From NCBI GenBank assembly GCA_965221855.1, contig CBDCSV010000006.1, positions 434,001 to 498,000 on the forward strand: 64,000 nucleotides of DNA, given 5' to 3'. The notes under the pieces were generated by a model. The model was given only the letters and a program-made list of their open reading frames with translations, made no database searches and was not told the origin of the DNA. Origin of the DNA: JAJDXO01 sp965221855 (GTDB lineage: Bacteria; Pseudomonadota; Alphaproteobacteria; Rhodospirillales; UBA2165). Shown here piece by piece: positions 6,907 to 15,844 of the stretch. Position 1 is the first letter of the stretch, and each line of letters begins with the position of its first letter. Position numbers and translations under genes: made by a program.

Positions 6907-8145
6907 GGTCACCATGCCGCGCCGGCTGTATTTCTCCTCGGTCCAAACGCCCGAGGCCAGCACGTCGCGCAGGGTCTCGGCCGCATCCCAGACGTCGGCG
7001 AAACCGAGATAGAGCGGCGTGAACCCGAAGCGCAGGATATCGGGCGCCCGAAAGTCCCCGATGACGCCGCGCTCGATCAACGCCTGCATGACCGGGTAGC
7101 CGTTCGGATGGGCAAAACCCGCCTGGCTGCCTCTGATTTCCGGAGAACGGGGCGATATCAGCTCCAGGCCGAATTCGCCGCATGTAGCCTCCACCCGCTC
7201 GATAAACAGCTCGGAGAGCTGAATGGATTTCCGGCGGATCGCGCTCATGTCGGCCTCGACCATCAGATCGACGCCCACTTCGAGGGCGGCCATGGCGATG
7301 ATCCCCGGCGTTCCGCAGAGATAGCGGCCGACGCCGTCCGCCGGTTCGTAATCCGGCAGAAAATCGAACGGCTTGGCGTGGCCGATCCAGCCGGAAAGCG
7401 GCTGTTCAAAGGAATTCTGGTGGCGCCCGGCGACGAACAGGTAAGCCGGCGCGCCGGGGCCGCCATTGAGATACTTGTAGCCGCATCCCACGGCCATGTC
7501 CGCATTCGCGCCATTGAGGTCGACCGGAACCGCACCCGCGCTGTGCGACAGGTCCCAAACCATGATCGCGCCCGCCGCATGGGCGGCCTCCGTCACCGCG
7601 GCCATGTCGTGCATCTCGCCCGTCCGGTAATCCACATGGGTCAGACTGACGACGGCGGTATCCTCGTCGATGGCCGGGACGATGCCGGCCTTTTCGGCCA
7701 TGCGGAGTTCGTGGCCGGAATCCATGCCGGTCAACCCCTGGGCAATGTAAAGGTCGGTGGGAAAATTGCCGATCTCGGAAACGATCTTCGTCCGTCCCGG
7801 ACGCATCCGGAGCGCCGCCGAGAGGACCTTGTAGAGATTGACCGAGGTGCTGTCGGCAACCACCACCTCCCCCTCGCCCGCGCCGATCAGCTTGGCGATC
7901 TTGTCGCCGAGCCGGTTCGCGTAGTCCATCCAGCCATGCTTGTCCCAGGATTTGATCAGGTCGCCGCCCCACTCCTTCCGCGCCACTTCCTCGAGGCGCG
8001 CGGGCGTCGCCTTGGGAAGCGGACCGAGGGAATTGCCGTCGAGATAGATCACGCCGTCCGGCAATTCGAACGCGTCCTTGAACCGGCCGAGCGAATCGCC
8101 GGCATCCAGCCGTTCGGCATCGGCGCGGGTGGCGATCCCGGTCAT
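6904..8145 (-). CDS. kynU: Kynureninase
   Basis: This 413-residue PLP enzyme cleaves L-kynurenine to anthranilate and alanine. Sequence support includes IYLDGNSLGPLPKA near the start, DSTSVNLYKVL for phosphate binding, VWDLSHSAGAVPVDL with the PLP-contacting Asp198, and GCGYKYLNGGPGAP with the Schiff-base Lys224. The C-terminal domain ends normally. The start is taken at ATG 8145 (MTGIATRADAERL); a longer frame to 8259 adds an arginine-rich stretch with no family resemblance. It converges on kynA, and the TAG stop coincides with the end of a palindromic repeat module. The 190-bp gap to the MATE gene holds the divergent promoters. Confidence 0.96.
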   Translation of the reverse strand: MTGIATRADAERLDAGDSLGRFKDAFELPDGVIYLDGNSLGPLPKATPARLEEVARKEWGGDLIKSWDKHGWMDYANRLGDKIAKLIGAGEGEVVVADSTSVNLYKVLSAALRMRPGRTKIVSEIGNFPTDLYIAQGLTGMDSGHELRMAEKAGIVPAIDEDTAVVSLTHVDYRTGEMHDMAAVTEAAHAAGAIMVWDLSHSAGAVPVDLNGANADMAVGCGYKYLNGGPGAPAYLFVAGRHQNSFEQPLSGWIGHAKPFDFLPDYEPADGVGRYLCGTPGIIAMAALEVGVDLMVEADMSAIRRKSIQLSELFIERVEATCGEFGLELISPRSPEIRGSQAGFAHPNGYPVMQALIERGVIGDFRAPDILRFGFTPLYLGFADVWDAAETLRDVLASGVWTEEKYSRRGMVT

Positions 8146-8336
8146 GGGTTCAGGCGCGCCGTCCGTCCGGCGATGGCCTCGCCGGGTTCGCGCGGCGCGT
8201 CCTCCTGGATGCAGTGTTTGCCCCGCAACGTGACCTCCTCCCGGTTCGGCGAGGCGCATAGGTTAGTCGGACGGCCGGGACCGTCCAACCCCAATCGGCG
8301 GCTCGACATCCCAACGCCACGCCGTAAGGTGCGTGG

Positions 8337-9686
8337 ATGAGCAACCCGACCGCAGGCTCCGAACCGATAGACGCGCGCGCCCTCAATCGCCGGGTCTGGC
8401 AGCTCACCGTCCCCATCATGTTCGCGAACCTGTCGGTTCCTTTGCTGGGCGCGGTGGATACGGCGGTGATGGGGCACCTGCCCGACGCGTTCTATCTTGG
8501 CGCCGTGGCCGTCGGCGCCACCATTGTTCATTTCATTTTCTGGGGTTTCGGGTTCTTGCGCATGGGCACGGCGGGTCTGGCCGCCCAGGCATATGGCGCC
8601 AGGAACGGATTGGAAATTCGCGTCGTCCTGGCGCGGGCCGGCCTGCTGGGCGTGGGGCTCGGCGCCGTGCTGCTGCTGCTCCAATGGCCCATCGCGCAGA
8701 TCGGGCTAGCCCTCTTCGAGGCCAGCGAGCAGGTCGAAAACCTCGCCGAAACCTATTTCTTCATCCGCATCTGGAGCGCCCCGGCGGTCCTGGTGAATTA
8801 TGCCATCGTCGGCTGGTTCATCGGCGTCCAGAACACCCGGGCCGTGATGATCCTTCAGGTGTTCATGAACGGACTGAACATCATATTGGATCTCTGGTTC
8901 GTATTGGGGCTCGAATGGGATGTCGCCGGAGTCGCCGCCGCCACCGTGATCGCCGAATTCACCGCGCTGGCGCTTGGCGTCCTCATGGTGCGGCGCGAGC
9001 TTCGGCGCATCCCGGGCTCCTGGCAGGGGATGAACCTCCGGGACGCCGACAAGATTCGGCAACTGGTCGCCGTCAACAGGGATATCTTTATTCGGACGGC
9101 GTGTTTGATGTTCGCCTTCGCGTTCTTCACCGCGCGCGGCGCCAAACTGGGCGATGACACCCTGGCCGCCAACGCCGTCCTGATTCAGTTCCAGCAATTT
9201 CTGTCCTTCGGGTTCGACGGATTCGCCCATGCCGCCGAGGCCCTGGTCGGAGGGGCGGTCGGCGCCGGGGACCGGCGCACCCTGCGGCTGGCGGTGAAAA
9301 TCTGCGGGCTTTGGGCCGCCGTCATCGCGGCCGTCTATACGCTGGTCTATGCCGCCGGCGGGCCTGTGATTATCGGCTGGCTGACGGATCTGGAGGCGGT
9401 CAGGGCGTTGTCCGGCGAGTTCCTGATCTGGGTCATCATATCTCCGATCGTCTCGGTCTGGTCGTTTACGCTGGACGGGGTGTTTATCGGCGCCACCCGG
9501 ACCGCCGAAATGCGGAACGGCATGATCATTTCACTGGCAATCTACCTCGCGGCCGTTTTCGCCCTGCAGCCCGTGCTCGGCAACCACGGTTTGTGGCTGG
9601 CCTTCACCATCTTCATGGCCGCGCGCGCCGTGACGCTGGCCATCGTCTATCCGAACGTGGAGCGGGCCGCCGCGCCCGCCCGTTAG
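8337..9686 (+). CDS. MATE family efflux transporter
   Basis: The 449-residue product has twelve hydrophobic segments in two similar halves, typical of the MATE fold. Early motifs are LTVPIMFANLSVPLLGAVDTAVMGHL, matching the DinF-like branch (P-x-x-x-A-N-L-S-x-P-L...D-T-A), and a second-half counterpart with FDGFAHAAEALVGGAVGAGD. MATE proteins exchange Na+ or H+ for cationic drugs and metabolites across the inner membrane. The start ATG 8337 gives MSNPTAGSEPIDARALNRRV with AAGGTG upstream. No regulator is adjacent, and the substrate cannot be inferred. Confidence 0.9.
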   Translation: MSNPTAGSEPIDARALNRRVWQLTVPIMFANLSVPLLGAVDTAVMGHLPDAFYLGAVAVGATIVHFIFWGFGFLRMGTAGLAAQAYGARNGLEIRVVLARAGLLGVGLGAVLLLLQWPIAQIGLALFEASEQVENLAETYFFIRIWSAPAVLVNYAIVGWFIGVQNTRAVMILQVFMNGLNIILDLWFVLGLEWDVAGVAAATVIAEFTALALGVLMVRRELRRIPGSWQGMNLRDADKIRQLVAVNRDIFIRTACLMFAFAFFTARGAKLGDDTLAANAVLIQFQQFLSFGFDGFAHAAEALVGGAVGAGDRRTLRLAVKICGLWAAVIAAVYTLVYAAGGPVIIGWLTDLEAVRALSGEFLIWVIISPIVSVWSFTLDGVFIGATRTAEMRNGMIISLAIYLAAVFALQPVLGNHGLWLAFTIFMAARAVTLAIVYPNVERAAAPAR

Positions 9687-9744
9687 GGTACCCGCGCTCC
9701 GTTTGTCCGGCCCGTCAGGCGGCCGGCGGCCCCGAAATGGCCGG

Positions 9745-10209
9745 TCAGCTCTTGGGCGCCAACTCGGCGGGCAGGTCCTGCCCCCTGAGGTCCAGCACCT
9801 TGTCGAGCCGGATCAAAACGGCGTAGCCGCCCTTGTCGGCATCGTTGTCCCGTTCCTGCTGGACCATGTTGTTCCAGACCTGCTCGTACGCATCGCCTTC
9901 CTTGTGGATCTCGGCGGTACCGTAAAACCGCGCGATGCCGCCGGCCGGGAGCATGCCGTTGCCGCCGCCGCGGCCGCCCAGTTCGGGGTTGCGGTAATAG
10001 ACGGTGATCTTGGTGCCGTCGGTTATTGCTTCAGCCGACTTGCCGCCGCCCCGCGCCCAATAGGCAAGCGTTTGGCCGTCGAAGACCTGCATGCTGCCCC
10101 GCGGACTGATCTGGGCGAAACCGTCCTCCAGGACGACGCCCGTCAGGCACACATTCGCTGGAAATGCCGTATTGATGTATTCGTGAAGTGCCGCCGGAAT
10201 TGTGGCCAC
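9745..10209 (-). CDS. Pyridoxamine 5'-phosphate oxidase-like FMN-binding protein
   Basis: This 154-residue split-barrel protein carries GVVLEDGFAQISPRGSMQVF and DGTKITVYYRNPELG, the pattern of the PNPOx-like family that binds FMN or F420. Likely activity is flavin-dependent reduction or haem/flavin handling rather than PLP synthesis, since the PNP-oxidase C-terminal domain is missing. The start is GTG 10209, because AGGAGG precedes it at the right distance (minus strand AGGAGGCAAAC-GTG); the frame is open further upstream but without family resemblance. An IS256 element lies 94 bp upstream and may have separated it from its own promoter. Confidence 0.85.
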   Translation of the reverse strand: MATIPAALHEYINTAFPANVCLTGVVLEDGFAQISPRGSMQVFDGQTLAYWARGGGKSAEAITDGTKITVYYRNPELGGRGGGNGMLPAGGIARFYGTAEIHKEGDAYEQVWNNMVQQERDNDADKGGYAVLIRLDKVLDLRGQDLPAELAPKS

Positions 10210-10303
10210 GTTTGCCTCCTGATGAATTTCCCGAAATGAAATCGATTTAAACGGCGGGCACCATAGAAAACCAATCCTGCCCGCACAACCATCCGGCGGC
10301 ATC

Positions 10304-11583
10304 GGTAACGTCAAGAGTTATGTGTCAGGGAGACTGGGGTACTGATTCCCTGAGACTTGTTTTCGTGAATGAAGACCGCGAAGAGGATGCGGTCCATTGA
10401 GGTTTTATCCTTGAAGGTTCCCATGGGCCGGGTTCGTCTGCGAACCTCGCGGAACCTCCGTTCGATGGCATTGGTGGTCCTGACCTGCTTTCGCTCGGCG
10501 AGGTCCTTGTAGCGGAAGCAGGTGAGCAGGTCGTCGAGGTCGTTGCGCAGGCAGGCGACGGCCTTGGGGTAGGTATCTTCCCAGGCGTCGGCGAAGCGGC
10601 GGGCGGCGGTCTCGGCCTTGCGGCGGTTGGGGGCATTCATGACGGCGTGGACGTCGGCCTTGACGGCCTGCTGGTCGGCTACGCGGACCTTGTTGAGGAT
10701 GTTCCTGATTTTGTGCGCCCAGCACCTCTGAACGGGGATGCCGTGATAGACGATCGGCAAGGCGGCGAGCAGGCCTTGGCCGCCATCAACGCAGATCATC
10801 TCAAGGCCCTCGCCGGTGAGGCCGCGGCGGTGCAACGCGGTGAGGAAGCGCTCCCACTCCGCGGCGCTCTCGCTGGCGGCGAGTTGGAAGTCGATAATCT
10901 CCTTCTTGCCGTCGTGCCGTATGCCCAGCGCCACCAGGACCGGCCTCCTGAGCGCGCCGGCGCCGGTCTTGCAGGCCAGCACCACGCCGTCGAGCATCAG
11001 CGCCTTGTAGGCGTTCTTCAGCGGCCGGCGGTGGAATGCGGCGACCGACAGATCGAGGGTCTTGGCGACCCGGCTCACCGTCGCGGCCGAGACCGGACGC
11101 CCGAGCAGGGCAAGCAGGACCTCGCCGACCTTGCGGGTCGAGAGCCCCAGCACGAAGCCGGCCAGGATGGCGCGGTCGATCTCTGGAGCGCGCCTTGCGT
11201 AGCTCTTCAGAACCTCGGTCGGGCAGAAGTGCCGGGTGCGCGGCACGTTGAGCTCGATGTCGCCGAGCTCGCTGAGCAGGCGGCGCCGGTAGGTGCCGTT
11301 GCGCCGGTCGCGCATAGCGCTGCCATCGAGGCCGTCGAGCCAGCGATCCACCGCCTCGGCCATCCGGCCCTCGATGATCTCGGCCAGCGCCTGGCGGCCA
11401 AGCGGGCGATAACCCTCGCCCCAGTCCAATCCGCCTGCTTGCATCTCCTTCACCACCTCAAAGGCTTGTGGTAGGTTCTCAATCGTTACAGCTTGCTGTG
11501 GCATCGGGGTGATCCTTCTTGCGGTTGTCGTAAACCACAGGGAGTACCCCATTCCCAACTGACACATAAATTTTTACGTCACC
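10304..11583 (-). mobile_element. Complete IS256-family insertion sequence with 8-bp target duplication
   Basis: The element spans 1280 bp. Its ends are imperfect inverted repeats: GGTAACGTCAAGAGTTATGT at the left and, on the minus strand, GGTGACGTAAAAATTTATGT at the right, both continuing GTCAG. Directly outside lie identical 8-bp copies GCGGCATC at 10296-10303 and 11584-11591, the target duplication size known for IS256 relatives. One transposase gene fills the element. Intact ends and duplication suggest a recent insertion between the PNPOx-like gene and the NIPSNAP gene. Confidence 0.92.
10311..11504 (-). CDS. IS256-family (mutator type) transposase
   Basis: The 397-residue protein contains the family DDE triad, visible as D172 in MLDGVVLACK, D240 in CVDGGQGLL and E348 in NAIERRFREVRRRTRPMG. 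The C-x2-H motif CWAHK that follows the second Asp in this family is at about 261-264. The start is ATG 11504, giving MPQQAVTIENLPQAFEVV with AAGGAT upstream; a longer frame to 11567 runs into the terminal repeat. The stop TGA lies within the left terminal repeat, so the gene fills the element. The frame is undisturbed, so the protein is probably active. Confidence 0.95.
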   Translation of the reverse strand: MPQQAVTIENLPQAFEVVKEMQAGGLDWGEGYRPLGRQALAEIIEGRMAEAVDRWLDGLDGSAMRDRRNGTYRRRLLSELGDIELNVPRTRHFCPTEVLKSYARRAPEIDRAILAGFVLGLSTRKVGEVLLALLGRPVSAATVSRVAKTLDLSVAAFHRRPLKNAYKALMLDGVVLACKTGAGALRRPVLVALGIRHDGKKEIIDFQLAASESAAEWERFLTALHRRGLTGEGLEMICVDGGQGLLAALPIVYHGIPVQRCWAHKIRNILNKVRVADQQAVKADVHAVMNAPNRRKAETAARRFADAWEDTYPKAVACLRNDLDDLLTCFRYKDLAERKQVRTTNAIERRFREVRRRTRPMGTFKDKTSMDRILFAVFIHENKSQGISTPVSLTHNS

Positions 11584-11654
11584 GCGGCATCGGGCGGCTT
11601 GATCTTGCCGAACGGAGGGCCGTCCACCATCATGACGGAAACGGGGAGGCAGCA

Positions 11655-12293
11655 TTGATTTATGAAATCGTCACCTACACGGTCAAACCCAACCAGGCGC
11701 CGAAATTTCTCCAGCTTTACGAGCCGGTCTATGCGGCGCACCGGCGCAATCACTCGGAGCTGATCGGCTGCTGGTTCACCGACATCGGCCCCCTCAATCA
11801 GGTGATTCAAATCTGGCCGTACGAGTCGCTGGCCGAGCGGGAGCGGATCGCCGCCGCCGCCGAAAAGGACGGCGAATGGCCTGATGATCTCATGGACCTC
11901 ATCGTCGGCGCGACATCCGAGATTTATGCTCCGTTCCCGTTTTCGCCGCCCGTCGAGGCCGGCGAGTTCGGTGCGGTCTATGAGATGCGAATCTACGACA
12001 TTATCCCGGGCACCTACGACGATCTGGTCGCTTCGTGGAAGGCCGCCCTGCCGGCGCGTCAGGAGCGCTCGAGATGCGCGGCTCTCCTCTATAGCGAGCT
12101 CGGCGGAATGCACAAACTCGTTCACCTTTGGCCCTACGCCGATCTCAACGAACGCGCGCGCATTCGCCGCGAGACGGTCGCCGACGGCATCTGGCCGCCA
12201 AGCGTCGTGGTGCCGGCAAAAGACCCGCGGGGCACCATCCGCCACCAGGTAAACCTGATCATGCTGCCGGCCGCCTATTCGCCGATGCGCTAG
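11655..12293 (+). CDS. NIPSNAP family protein
   Basis: The 212-residue product contains two NIPSNAP-type ferredoxin-like repeats: IYEIVTYTVKPNQAPKFLQL with HSELIGCWFTDIGPLNQVIQIWPY, and VYEMRIYDIIPGTYDDLVAS with LGGMHKLVHLWPYADLNER. NIPSNAP proteins are dimeric alpha-beta barrel proteins; bacterial members are often near catabolic enzymes but have no defined reaction. The start is TTG 11655 with GGGGAGG six bases upstream; no ATG fits. The IS256 insertion ends 63 bp before this gene and has replaced whatever lay further upstream. Confidence 0.85.
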   Translation: MIYEIVTYTVKPNQAPKFLQLYEPVYAAHRRNHSELIGCWFTDIGPLNQVIQIWPYESLAERERIAAAAEKDGEWPDDLMDLIVGATSEIYAPFPFSPPVEAGEFGAVYEMRIYDIIPGTYDDLVASWKAALPARQERSRCAALLYSELGGMHKLVHLWPYADLNERARIRRETVADGIWPPSVVVPAKDPRGTIRHQVNLIMLPAAYSPMR

Positions 12294-12320
12294 TCCGGCT
12301 TCGGCCGGGCAAAACTACGG

Positions 12321-12348
12321 CCGCCACCGGCGCTTCGGCCGGTGGCGG
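12321..12348. terminator. Strong hairpin between convergent genes
   Basis: CCGCCACCGGC and GCCGGTGGCGG form a perfect 11-bp stem with loop GCTTCG. It lies between the NIPSNAP gene and the convergent OmpA-family gene. No U-tract follows on either strand, so it may act as a bidirectional end-protecting or Rho-assisted terminator rather than a classical intrinsic one. Confidence 0.5.
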
Positions 12349-12399
12349 TCATAGGTTCACGCCCGAAGCGTTTTGCTCGGGGCCTGTTTCGAAGTCTTC

Positions 12400-13266
12400 C
12401 TAGCGCTGAAAGATGATCTCAACCCGGCGATTGGCCGCCTCGGGCTGTCCATCCGGGGTATTCACCGCCGGCAAACTTTCACCATAACTCTTGCCGAGCA
12501 TGATGTCCGCCGGCATGCCTTGGGCGATCAGCGCGTCAAGAACCGTCTTGGTCCGGGATTTGGAGAGCCGCATGTTGTAGGCGTCCGAGCCTGAACGATC
12601 GGTATGTCCGTTCAGCAGAACCCGCACGACCTTGGCCGCCTTCGCCTGTTTGGCCGCTTCGCGGACCACCATCTCGCCGCCGCCGGTCAGCTTGGCGCTA
12701 TCGAACTCGAAGTTCACGACGAACGGGCCCGGAACGGACGGCGCCATGGGAAGGACCGGCTCCGGGGCCGGCGGGGCCGCCGCGACACGAATCGGAGGCT
12801 GAAATTCCAAATCGCCGATCGCTCCCCAGAAATTGGATTTGCAGGCCGCAATGTCCTTGGGCTGAAAATTCTCTTCCTGTTCCTGCATCCAGCAGTCGAA
12901 CCCGGCCTGTGCCCGGGCCGCGGCCCGCGGCTTGAGGAACTTTGAGGTTGCCAAGGCTTGGACCAGGCGAGCCCGCGCCGCCGAGAGTGCGGCGGACATC
13001 GATTCCGGAATGCGCCGCTCGGCCATTGGCTGCGGGTCGACCGTATTGCCCAAGGCAACCATCCGTGCACGCTCGTTGAAGAACGTCGTGTCGATCCAGT
13101 CGCGTTCCGCATCTTCGAGCGCGGCCAGCCGGACATATTCCTGATGAAGCTGGGCCGCGAATTGACCGCCGTCCGGCTTCATATTCCTGACGGATTCCAG
13201 ATCGGCACAGGCCGCCAAAATGACCGTCGCCCCAAATACGACCCCTATATTCTTGAGTTTCGTCAT
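12400..13266 (-). CDS. OmpA-family peptidoglycan-associated lipoprotein
   Basis: This 288-residue protein begins with a lipoprotein signal MTKLKNIGVVFGATVILAAC; Cys20 would be lipidated. A helical region follows to about residue 160, then a Pro/Ala linker and the OmpA C-terminal domain from about 180: VVNFEFDSAKLTGGG, LLNGHTDRSGSDAYNMRLSK, and the end EAANRRVEIIF. NGHTDRSG and the RR near the end are the diaminopimelate-binding motifs of this domain. It would anchor in the outer membrane and hold peptidoglycan non-covalently. It differs from Pal by its long N-terminal helical insert. The gene is monocistronic by appearance. Confidence 0.9.
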   Translation of the reverse strand: MTKLKNIGVVFGATVILAACADLESVRNMKPDGGQFAAQLHQEYVRLAALEDAERDWIDTTFFNERARMVALGNTVDPQPMAERRIPESMSAALSAARARLVQALATSKFLKPRAAARAQAGFDCWMQEQEENFQPKDIAACKSNFWGAIGDLEFQPPIRVAAAPPAPEPVLPMAPSVPGPFVVNFEFDSAKLTGGGEMVVREAAKQAKAAKVVRVLLNGHTDRSGSDAYNMRLSKSRTKTVLDALIAQGMPADIMLGKSYGESLPAVNTPDGQPEAANRRVEIIFQR

Positions 13267-13572
13267 ATCCCGGTGATCTCCTGTCGGGTTAATTTATAGG
13301 CCGATTACGATTATTCCGCAGCCATGTCCAGCCCCCAGCGATCATAATCTTCAGAAGCCTTAAGTGGCGTGTCAATGCTTCCAAATTCAAGGCCAAACGA
13401 ATGCCCTGTGGTACCGCAATTCCGATTACATCTCAATGATGGTCGTCACCCGAAACCATCAAATTACCGTTCGTTTTCAGCACTCCATGCTGCTTGACCC
13501 AACCATTGGCAATCAAGACAATGCATGTACAAGCCGTGCATGTGAAATGCGAATGGCGAATGGGAACGAACC
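13267..13572. other. Intergenic region between divergent OmpA-family and FNR-like genes
   Basis: The 306 bp are less G+C-rich than the flanking genes and must contain both divergent promoters. TGCATGT occurs twice near 13525 and 13541. A sequence TTGGCAATCAA near 13508 recalls an FNR half-site pair but has the wrong spacing. Nothing else was recognised. Confidence 0.4.
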
Positions 13573-14274
13573 GTGCCGGCAATCGGAACGAACTGTTTTA
13601 CCTGTCAGGCCCGCCACAGAACCGAATGGTGCGTGTTGTCCGACGATGAGTTACGGCTTATCGACGACAATCGGGTCGGCCGGGAATTGCTGCCGGGCGA
13701 AGTTCTGTTCAATGAAGGCGACGACTGCCGTGGAGTTTATTGCGTTGAGTCCGGCCTGATCGGCATTCGAAAATATGACTCCGAGGGGAACTCCATCCTG
13801 CTCCATTTGTCCATGCCCGGCGAAACCCTTGGTTATCGGGCGCTCCTGACCGACACGGACTTCAAGGCCAGCGCGGAGGCGCTCGAACCGAGCCGCGTGT
13901 GTTTCATCGGCAACCAGGCCGTCAGGAGCCTGTTGGAACAGAATCCGGCGCTTGGCTTACGTTTTCTCAAGCGAGCTTCGAACGAACTGGAGGAAGCCGA
14001 GGAGAAAGTCTTCCACAACGTTACGCTGTCCGTTCGAGCCCGCTTCGCTCATCTGCTTGCCGTATTGATTGATCGCGCATTGAACGAGACGGATGAGACC
14101 GCCGGGGCCGAGATCAGGCTGCCCATCTCCCGAACCGATATGGCGTCGATGATCGGGACCACACCGGAATCGGTTTCCCGCGCCATTCGCAAACTCGAGG
14201 ACGAGGACATCGTCCATTTCTCCGGTGCCGGCGGCCGGACTCAGCGTACGACGAGCGAGACCGGCAGTCCGTGA
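13573..14274 (+). CDS. Crp/Fnr family regulator, FnrN-like, with possible [4Fe-4S] ligands
   Basis: This 233-residue protein has an N-terminal Cys cluster C8-x2-C11-x8-C20 (CFTCQARHRTEWC), close to the C-x2-C-ARHR-C cluster of FnrN/FnrL proteins. It is followed by a cyclic-nucleotide-type beta-barrel (about 28-130), a dimer helix, and a winged helix near 185-220. C110 in EPSRVCFIG sits where E. coli FNR has its fourth ligand C122. The recognition helix TTPESVSRAIRKL retains E..SR, the pattern that reads TTGAT half-sites. This suggests an oxygen-responsive activator, though no target box was identified here. The start is GTG 13573. Its 3' end overlaps the convergent small gene by 34 bp. Confidence 0.88.
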   Translation: MPAIGTNCFTCQARHRTEWCVLSDDELRLIDDNRVGRELLPGEVLFNEGDDCRGVYCVESGLIGIRKYDSEGNSILLHLSMPGETLGYRALLTDTDFKASAEALEPSRVCFIGNQAVRSLLEQNPALGLRFLKRASNELEEAEEKVFHNVTLSVRARFAHLLAVLIDRALNETDETAGAEIRLPISRTDMASMIGTTPESVSRAIRKLEDEDIVHFSGAGGRTQRTTSETGSP

Positions 14275-14465
14275 TCGTTGCAGGCCCGGCTGCGGGTCAT
14301 CTCCACCGCAACGGGATCGAACTTGCGCCAACGCCCCTGCTCGGCAAACGCCTGCCTATAGGCCTCCGCCTTGGAATCGTGAACGCCGACGACTTGTTGG
14401 GCGACGCCGTTGTCGACAACCGCCCAGTTTTTGGTCCAGGATTGATATTTAACCGAAAAGCGCAT
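14241..14465 (-). CDS. Small hypothetical protein, DUF2188-like
   Basis: This 74-residue protein contains SWTKNWAVVDNGVAQQVVG and SKAEAYRQAFAEQGRWRKFDP, which resembles the two-strand-plus-helix pattern of small DUF2188-type proteins; the match is loose. The start is set at ATG 14465 after GAGGCGGCGGAAAT; a frame up to 14510 also exists. It ends inside the 3' end of the FNR-like gene on the opposite strand. Function is not known. Confidence 0.55.
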   Translation of the reverse strand: MRFSVKYQSWTKNWAVVDNGVAQQVVGVHDSKAEAYRQAFAEQGRWRKFDPVAVEMTRSRACNDHGLPVSLVVR

Positions 14466-14618
14466 ATTTCCGCCGCCTCGTCGTTTGGTCACTCCCAGCC
14501 TCACGGCCACATATTTACATTTGGTAAATCAACCGGGTTTTCTCGGGTAAACTGATTCCACCTGATGTGACACCCGCAGAAACCTTGGACAATCAACGAC
14601 ACCCGCGAGTGATATTCG

Positions 14619-15716
14619 ATGAACCCCGAAGACCTGGCAGCAGTCAGAACAACCAGCGAGCTGATCAAGGCGGCACGGCAAAATCTTGACCGGAACGACT
14701 GGGATTACGTGATCGGCGGCGGCGAGAGCGAAACCACCCTGCTCCGAAATCGCCAATCACTGGACGAGATCGCTTTCCGTCCCCGGGTTTTGAACGATGT
14801 CGGCAGCATCTCGCTGCGCCGTGATATTTTGGGCGCGGAAGCGCGGCTTCCCATATTCCTCGCGCCCATAGGCGGGCTCAACCGGCTGGTTCCCGAAGGG
14901 GCGACGGCGCCGCTTCGTGCAGCACAGACCTTTGGCGTTCCCGGCATCCTGAGCTCCGTCACGCAACCGGAATTCGGCGAGATCAGGAGCCAAATTTCCT
15001 CTCCCCTGATCTACCAGATCTATATTCACGGCGATGAAGCATGGGTAAACGACCGGCTCGATGCCGTCACCGAGGCCGGCTACACGGCGTTTTGCGTGAC
15101 TGTCGATACGTCTCGATACGGGCGGCGGGAGCGGGACCTGATCAAGCACTACAATCCGCGCGCCCACAACCGTGCCGTCCGCCGCGAAGCGTCGCACCAG
15201 TCGTCCTTCGACTGGTCCGGCCTGGCGCGGCTGCGCGAGCGATGCCGAATCCCCTTTGTCCTGAAAGGCGTTGCGACGGCGGAGGATGCAAGGCTGGCCG
15301 TCGATCACGGCATGGATGTCGTCTATGTCTCCAATCACGGCGGACGGCAGTTGGACCACGGCCGGGGCGCCATCCAGGTGCTGCCGGAGGTCGTCGACGC
15401 GGTATCGGGCCGGGCGGCGGTTTATATGGACGGCGGGATTATGCGCGGCACCGACGTGCTGAAGGCCATTGCGCTGGGCGCCGACGCGGTCGGGATCGGC
15501 AAGCTGTACGCCTTGGCGCTCTCGGGCGCCGGAGAGGATGGCGTGGTCAAAATGCTCGAACTGATCGAGGAAGAAATGCTCAACGCAATGGCCAACCTCG
15601 GCGCTTCCGACCTCGGCCAACTATCGGCCGATCACCTTCATCCGGCGAATGCCGTCCGGCCCCCGGGGGTATTTTCCGCATTTCCGCTGATCGACATTGC
15701 CGACCCGCCGTACTGA
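14619..15716 (+). CDS. FMN-dependent alpha-hydroxy-acid oxidising enzyme
   Basis: The 365-residue protein has the TIM-barrel pattern of the lactate/glycolate oxidase family: YVIGGGESETTLLRN near the start, LPIFLAPIGG, and the active-site signature SNHGGRQLD with catalytic His240 and Arg243. FMN contacts are seen in LKGV (Lys216), YMDGGIMRG and IGKLYALALSGAGEDGV. It should oxidise a 2-hydroxy acid to the 2-keto acid, passing electrons to O2 or a quinone. The substrate is not evident; the N-terminal TTSELIKAARQNL and the DIADPPY end are not typical of LldD. A cupin gene follows after 128 bp. Confidence 0.9.
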   Translation: MNPEDLAAVRTTSELIKAARQNLDRNDWDYVIGGGESETTLLRNRQSLDEIAFRPRVLNDVGSISLRRDILGAEARLPIFLAPIGGLNRLVPEGATAPLRAAQTFGVPGILSSVTQPEFGEIRSQISSPLIYQIYIHGDEAWVNDRLDAVTEAGYTAFCVTVDTSRYGRRERDLIKHYNPRAHNRAVRREASHQSSFDWSGLARLRERCRIPFVLKGVATAEDARLAVDHGMDVVYVSNHGGRQLDHGRGAIQVLPEVVDAVSGRAAVYMDGGIMRGTDVLKAIALGADAVGIGKLYALALSGAGEDGVVKMLELIEEEMLNAMANLGASDLGQLSADHLHPANAVRPPGVFSAFPLIDIADPPY

Positions 15717-15844
15717 TCCCGCTTACCGGGAAGACGGGTTCGATTCTCCGATACGCAAGAAGCCGTTTCGAGTAACCTTGCCCGGTCTTTGGCCGAAACC
15801 CTGGACCGGGAACAAACCACGACAAGCGCAACGGGAGTCCTCGA

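Noticed and set aside
6904..8259. Longer kynureninase start at 8259
   Set aside because: The added 38 residues are Arg/Gly-rich and not related to the family; ATG 8145 gives the normal length.
13500..13530. FNR box upstream of the FNR-like gene
   Set aside because: TTGGCAATCAA has the right half-site letters only in part and is 3 bases too short for TTGATnnnnATCAA.
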